Of a stretch of DNA of 64,000 bases, positions 60,920 through 64,000 are shown piece after piece (the first letter of the stretch is position 1; each line of letters opens with the position of its first letter). Below the pieces are notes generated by a model. It had not been told where the DNA came from and searched no databases. It saw only the letters and a program-made list of their open reading frames with translations. The DNA is from Sphingomonas_B tabacisoli (GTDB lineage Bacteria; Pseudomonadota; Alphaproteobacteria; Sphingomonadales; Sphingomonadaceae), in the NCBI RefSeq assembly GCF_042678385.1, contig NZ_JBHUDY010000001.1, positions 186,001 to 250,000 on the forward strand, given 5' to 3'. The position numbers were made by a program, and so were the translations under genes.

Positions 60920-62501
60920 CCGCGTCCTCCTCGAACCAGTGGGCGCGCGCGGCCATGATGATCTCGTTTCCTTGTTCTTCGCTGAGGCCATAGTCGGCGA
61001 GAATGCCGCCCTTGTCCTGCTCGCGCTTCGGCGCCTGATCCTCGCCGCGGCGACGCGGCTCGGCCTTCTTCTTAGCGACCAGCTCGTCGGTGGCGAGGTC
61101 GGCCAGATCGTCGAGCGTCTTGATGCCCGCCTTGCCGAGCGTGACCAGCATCGCTTCGGTCATGTGCGGCATGGTCGCGAGATCGTCCTCGACGCCGAGC
61201 GCACGGCGCTCCTCGCGATTGGCTTCCTCGCGACGTTCGAGCGCTTCCTGGGCGCGGCTCTGCAGCTCGGCGGCGAGCTCCTCGTCGAAGCCTTCGATCG
61301 AGGCGATCTCGTCCTGCTCGATATAGGCGACTTCCTCGAGGCTGGTGAAGCCTTCCGCGACCAGCAACTGGGCGAGCGTTTCGTCCACGTCCAGCTCGGT
61401 CTGGAACATCTCCGAACGCTCGGAGAATTCGCGCTGGCGCTTCTCGGACGCGTCGGTCTCGGTCAGGATGTCGATCGCCTTGCCGGTGAGCTGGCTGGCG
61501 AGGCGGACGTTCTGGCCGCGGCGGCCGATCGCCAGCGAAAGCTGGTCGTCGGGGACGACGACTTCGATCCGGTCCTCTTCCTCGTCGATCACGACGCGGC
61601 TGACGTTCGCCGGCTGCAGCGCGTTCACGACAAACGTCGCGGTGTCCGGCGACCAGGGAATGATGTCGATCTTCTCGCCCTGCATTTCCTGGACGACCGC
61701 CTGCACGCGGCTGCCCTTCATGCCGACGCAGGCGCCGACCGGGTCGATCGAGCTGTCGCGGCTGATGACGCCGATCTTGGCGCGGCTGCCCGGATCGCGG
61801 GCGGCGGCCTGGATGGTGATGATGCCGTCGTAGATTTCCGGCACTTCCTGCGCGAACAGCTTCTTCATGAAGTCCGGATGCGCGCGGCTGAGGAAGATCT
61901 GCGGGCCGCGGTTTTCGCGGATCACGCGGAGGATCAGCGCGCGGATGCGATCGCCGACGCGGACGACTTCGCGCGGGATCTGCTGATCGCGGCGAATGAC
62001 GCCTTCGGCGCGGCCCAAGTCGACGACGATGTGGCCGAACTCGACCCGCTTGACGACGCCGGTGATGATCTCGCCGACGCGGTCCTTGAACTCTTCGAAC
62101 TGGCGCTCGCGCTCGGCTTCGCGGACCTTCTGAAAGATGATCTGCTTGGAGGCCTGAGCCTGGATGCGGCCGAATTCGATCGGCGGCAGCGGATCGACGA
62201 TATAGTCGCCGACCTTGGCGCCCTTCTGCAGGCGCTGCGCGTCGGCGACCGAGACCTGCTTGTAGAGATCGTCGACCTGCTCCACGACTTCGACCACGCG
62301 CCACAGGCGAAGGTCGCCGTTCGACGGATCGAGCTTGGCGCGGATGTCCATCTCGGCGCCGTAGCGATTCTTCGCCGCGCGCTGGATGGCGTCTTCCATC
62401 GCCTCGATGACGATCGCCTTGTCGATCAGCTTCTCGCGCGCGACCGAGTCCGCGATCGCGAGCAGTTCGGCCTTGTTGGCGGAAACGGCAGCAGTGGCCA
62501 T
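60900..62501 (-). CDS. nusA: Transcription termination/antitermination factor NusA
   Basis: A 533-residue RNA-polymerase-associated factor. The N-terminal domain has ELLAIADSVAREKLIDKAIV, the S1 domain at about residues 135-200 has GEIITGVVKRVEFGHIVVDL, and two KH domains follow with ISRDSSIDPVGACVGMKGSR and SLAIGRRGQNVRLASQLTGK. The C-terminus has two helix-hairpin-helix repeats (DVDETLAQLLVAEGFTSLEE; LVTLGKAGIKTLDDLADLAT) and an acidic end. It shares the operon with rimP (4-base gap) and ylxR (overlap). Confidence 0.97.
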   Translation of the reverse strand: MATAAVSANKAELLAIADSVAREKLIDKAIVIEAMEDAIQRAAKNRYGAEMDIRAKLDPSNGDLRLWRVVEVVEQVDDLYKQVSVADAQRLQKGAKVGDYIVDPLPPIEFGRIQAQASKQIIFQKVREAERERQFEEFKDRVGEIITGVVKRVEFGHIVVDLGRAEGVIRRDQQIPREVVRVGDRIRALILRVIRENRGPQIFLSRAHPDFMKKLFAQEVPEIYDGIITIQAAARDPGSRAKIGVISRDSSIDPVGACVGMKGSRVQAVVQEMQGEKIDIIPWSPDTATFVVNALQPANVSRVVIDEEEDRIEVVVPDDQLSLAIGRRGQNVRLASQLTGKAIDILTETDASEKRQREFSERSEMFQTELDVDETLAQLLVAEGFTSLEEVAYIEQDEIASIEGFDEELAAELQSRAQEALERREEANREERRALGVEDDLATMPHMTEAMLVTLGKAGIKTLDDLADLATDELVAKKKAEPRRRGEDQAPKREQDKGGILADYGLSEEQGNEIIMAARAHWFEEDAVAESSQ

Positions 62502-62505
62502 TCGT

Positions 62506-63030
62506 TTATCCTTCTACCTTCACTTGGTCTGCGCCTTTGGTGGAAAGCGGCGCGGTTGCGGCAATGAGCCGGTCGGTGAGCGTCAGCTTGGCGCTCTCGA
62601 TTTTGTCGAACGGCACCGCGTGGCGGTTGCCGTCCTGAGTGATGATGGCGACGTTCTGTCCGTCGACGCCGTACAGATCGCCCTTGAACTGCTTGCGGCC
62701 GTCCAGCTTCTCGGCGAGGGTGACCCGCGCCTCATGTCCTTTCCAGTCGTCGAAATCCTTCAGGCGCGTCAGCGGCCGGTCGATGCCGGGCGAGCTGACT
62801 TCGAGCCGATAGGCGTCCTCGATCGGGTCCTTCTCATCGAGCATGTCGGAGAGGCGGCGCGACAGGTCGGCGCAATCGTCGATCGTAAGCTGGCGGGTGT
62901 CCGGCCGCTCGGCCATCACCTGCAGGGTCGGATCGGACGTGCCGCCGATCATCGCCACGCGCACAAGGTCGAAGCCGAGCGCTTTCGCCTCGGGCTCGAT
63001 CAGTCGCGTCAGGGCAGCGATGTCTGCCAA
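62506..63030 (-). CDS. rimP: Ribosome maturation factor RimP
   Basis: A 174-residue factor for 30S subunit maturation. The family blocks are ADIAALTRLIEPEAKALGFD, QLTIDDCADLSRRLSDMLDE, YRLEVSSPGIDRPLTRLKDF and FKGDLYGVDGQNVAI. The start is TTG at 63030, with GGAGG four bases upstream; in-frame ATGs lie either far upstream in a spurious frame or within the domain. It is the first gene of the rimP-nusA-ylxR-infB-rbfA unit. The 160 bases up to the divergent dehydrogenase gene should hold both promoters, but no box stands out. Confidence 0.94.
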   Translation of the reverse strand: MADIAALTRLIEPEAKALGFDLVRVAMIGGTSDPTLQVMAERPDTRQLTIDDCADLSRRLSDMLDEKDPIEDAYRLEVSSPGIDRPLTRLKDFDDWKGHEARVTLAEKLDGRKQFKGDLYGVDGQNVAIITQDGNRHAVPFDKIESAKLTLTDRLIAATAPLSTKGADQVKVEG

Positions 63031-63190
63031 TCTTCCTCCAGAAATGCACAGGCGTTCCGCGCCGGCGCCGCAGGGCACCAGCCTCAACTCCGTTACCGAT
63101 GTCGAGGGAACGGTTTGGATATAGGCCGATTGAGCCAGCGGCGCAAGCGGTGCAACAAGCGCGCAGCCGTAGAAGATCAAGGAGAATAGG

Positions 63191-64000
63191 ATGCGTTCGG
63201 TTGCTTTAGTCCTCGCGTTGATCGGAACGGGATGTTCGGCGCAGACGGCGCCCGCCGGCGGCGCGCCGGCCGCCAGGTCGAGCCGCGCCAATATGGCGAC
63301 GACGCCCCTGCCGTTCACCAAGACGGACCTGGGCGTTTTCGAGTCGCCGTTCGCCATCGCCATCCTGCCCGACGGCAGCGCGCTGGTGACCGAAAAGGCA
63401 GGCGCGCTGAAACTGCGCACGACGGATGGCGGCATCGCGACCGTCTCGGGCGTGCCGGCGGTCGCCAAAGGCGGCCAGGGTGGGTTGCTCGACGTGGCGC
63501 TAGCCCCCGATTTCACCAGGAGCCGCACCATTTATCTGACCTATGCGGAGCCGCGTCCGGACGGATCGAGCCTGGCGCTTGCACGAGCGACATTGCAGCT
63601 TCACCAGGTTCAGTGCGTGCGCGCGCCTTGTCCGCCCCAGGCCTCGCTTTCCGATGTGAGCGTCATCTGGCGCGCCGGTTCGGACGGCAAGGGCGGCCAG
63701 TTCGGCGCGGTCATCGCCTTTGCGCCCGACGGCAAATCGCTGTTCCTTTCGTCCGGCGAACGCCAGCGCTTCACGCCGGCGCAGGATTCGAGTCAGGCGC
63801 TCGGCAAGATCCTGCACCTGACGCTGGACGGAAAGCCCGCGCCCGGCAACCCGATGGCTGGCCGCACCGGCGCGGCGACGGTCCAGGTCTTCGATCCGCC
63901 GAAGAACAGCAGCCTTGCCGCCTCCGCGCCCGCGCGCACGGTTCAGGCGCGGCAGCCGAATACGACGCCGGCGGAAACCTGGTCGACCGGGCACCGCAAT
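63191..64000 (+). CDS. PQQ-dependent sugar dehydrogenase family lipoprotein (partial)
   Basis: The first 270 residues of a soluble glucose/sorbosone dehydrogenase-like beta-propeller, cut by the window edge. The signal peptide MRSVALVLALIGTGCSAQ ends in a lipobox-like GTGC, so it is probably a lipoprotein. Family segments are ESPFAIAILPDGSALVTEKA near residue 52, GGQGGLLDVALAPDF near 97 and IYLTYAEP near 116, with FAPDGKSLFLSSGER near 177. It may oxidise sugars with PQQ in the periplasm, but family members also have other roles. AAGGAGA precedes the ATG. The end of the gene is not seen. Confidence 0.85.
   Translation, partial: MRSVALVLALIGTGCSAQTAPAGGAPAARSSRANMATTPLPFTKTDLGVFESPFAIAILPDGSALVTEKAGALKLRTTDGGIATVSGVPAVAKGGQGGLLDVALAPDFTRSRTIYLTYAEPRPDGSSLALARATLQLHQVQCVRAPCPPQASLSDVSVIWRAGSDGKGGQFGAVIAFAPDGKSLFLSSGERQRFTPAQDSSQALGKILHLTLDGKPAPGNPMAGRTGAATVQVFDPPKNSSLAASAPARTVQARQPNTTPAETWSTGHRN

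Overview
The window is a high-GC, gene-dense stretch of an alphaproteobacterial chromosome. The family-level evidence points to Sphingomonas or a close relative (Sphingomonadaceae): an Oar-like TonB-dependent receptor, a PEPxxWAMM sorting-signal protein, a CC_3452-like and a CC0125/CC1285-like protein, an RSH protein starting MLRQYELVERV, and two families of palindromic intergenic repeats typical of sphingomonads. This is judged from sequence features and family knowledge only; no search was run.

Layout. 1-4650: riboflavin operon on the minus strand (small membrane protein-ribD-ribE-ribB-ribH) and a tonB gene. 4760-8660: thyA, an aldo/keto reductase, folA and an acyl-CoA-ligase-like gene, partly overlapping. 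8720-11900: a DUF2171-OmpA fusion, a COG3146 acyltransferase, a small membrane protein and rarD, then tRNA-Pro(CGG). 12050-16330: an FprA-like reductase, a nicotinamide riboside uptake and kinase pair (pnuC plus a NadR-like kinase), a CsgG-like protein and a DUF72 protein. 16370-18180: lepA. 18180-21370: a lower-GC accessory island with a decayed toxin-antitoxin pair and a complete methyltransferase / Eco29kI-type GIY-YIG nuclease / Vsr operon. 21370-29480: small conserved genes, a CorC-like protein, PhoD, the kynureninase-like/tryptophan dioxygenase operon and an exported PEP-CTERM-type protein. 29530-33820: rsh, a CC_3452 protein, an HxlR regulator and queG. 34010-40140: a large TonB-dependent receptor followed by a LytS/LytTR two-component pair and an isocitrate-lyase-superfamily enzyme. 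40270-49100: msrB, a cytochrome P450, a lipoprotein, a mannose-1-phosphate guanylyltransferase, a DUF815 ATPase, hemerythrin, DUF885 and an ABC-F ATPase. 49190-56680: PepSY protein plus an OmpR/PhoQ-like pair, an M13 peptidase, a GST and an S9 peptidase. 57030-63030: the translation/transcription operon rimP-nusA-ylxR-infB-rbfA on the minus strand. The window ends inside a sugar dehydrogenase gene.

The most noteworthy observations are these. Palindromic repeats sit in frame inside two conserved genes, ribD and the ABC-F gene. The GTP cyclohydrolase II half of the RibBA-type protein has lost its zinc cysteines. The dcm/Eco29kI/vsr module appears to have been placed over the 3' end of a ParE-like toxin. 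A multi-hairpin island at 24851-25046 contains a predicted three-way junction. The upstream regions of tonB and of the TonB-dependent receptor share a TGTTACAA-centred palindrome. Several divergent promoters carry long inverted repeats at helical-turn spacing. I found no CRISPR array, prophage or insertion sequence with a transposase. The most plausible undescribed biology here is the repeat/hairpin elements and the unexplained operators rather than a new multi-gene system.
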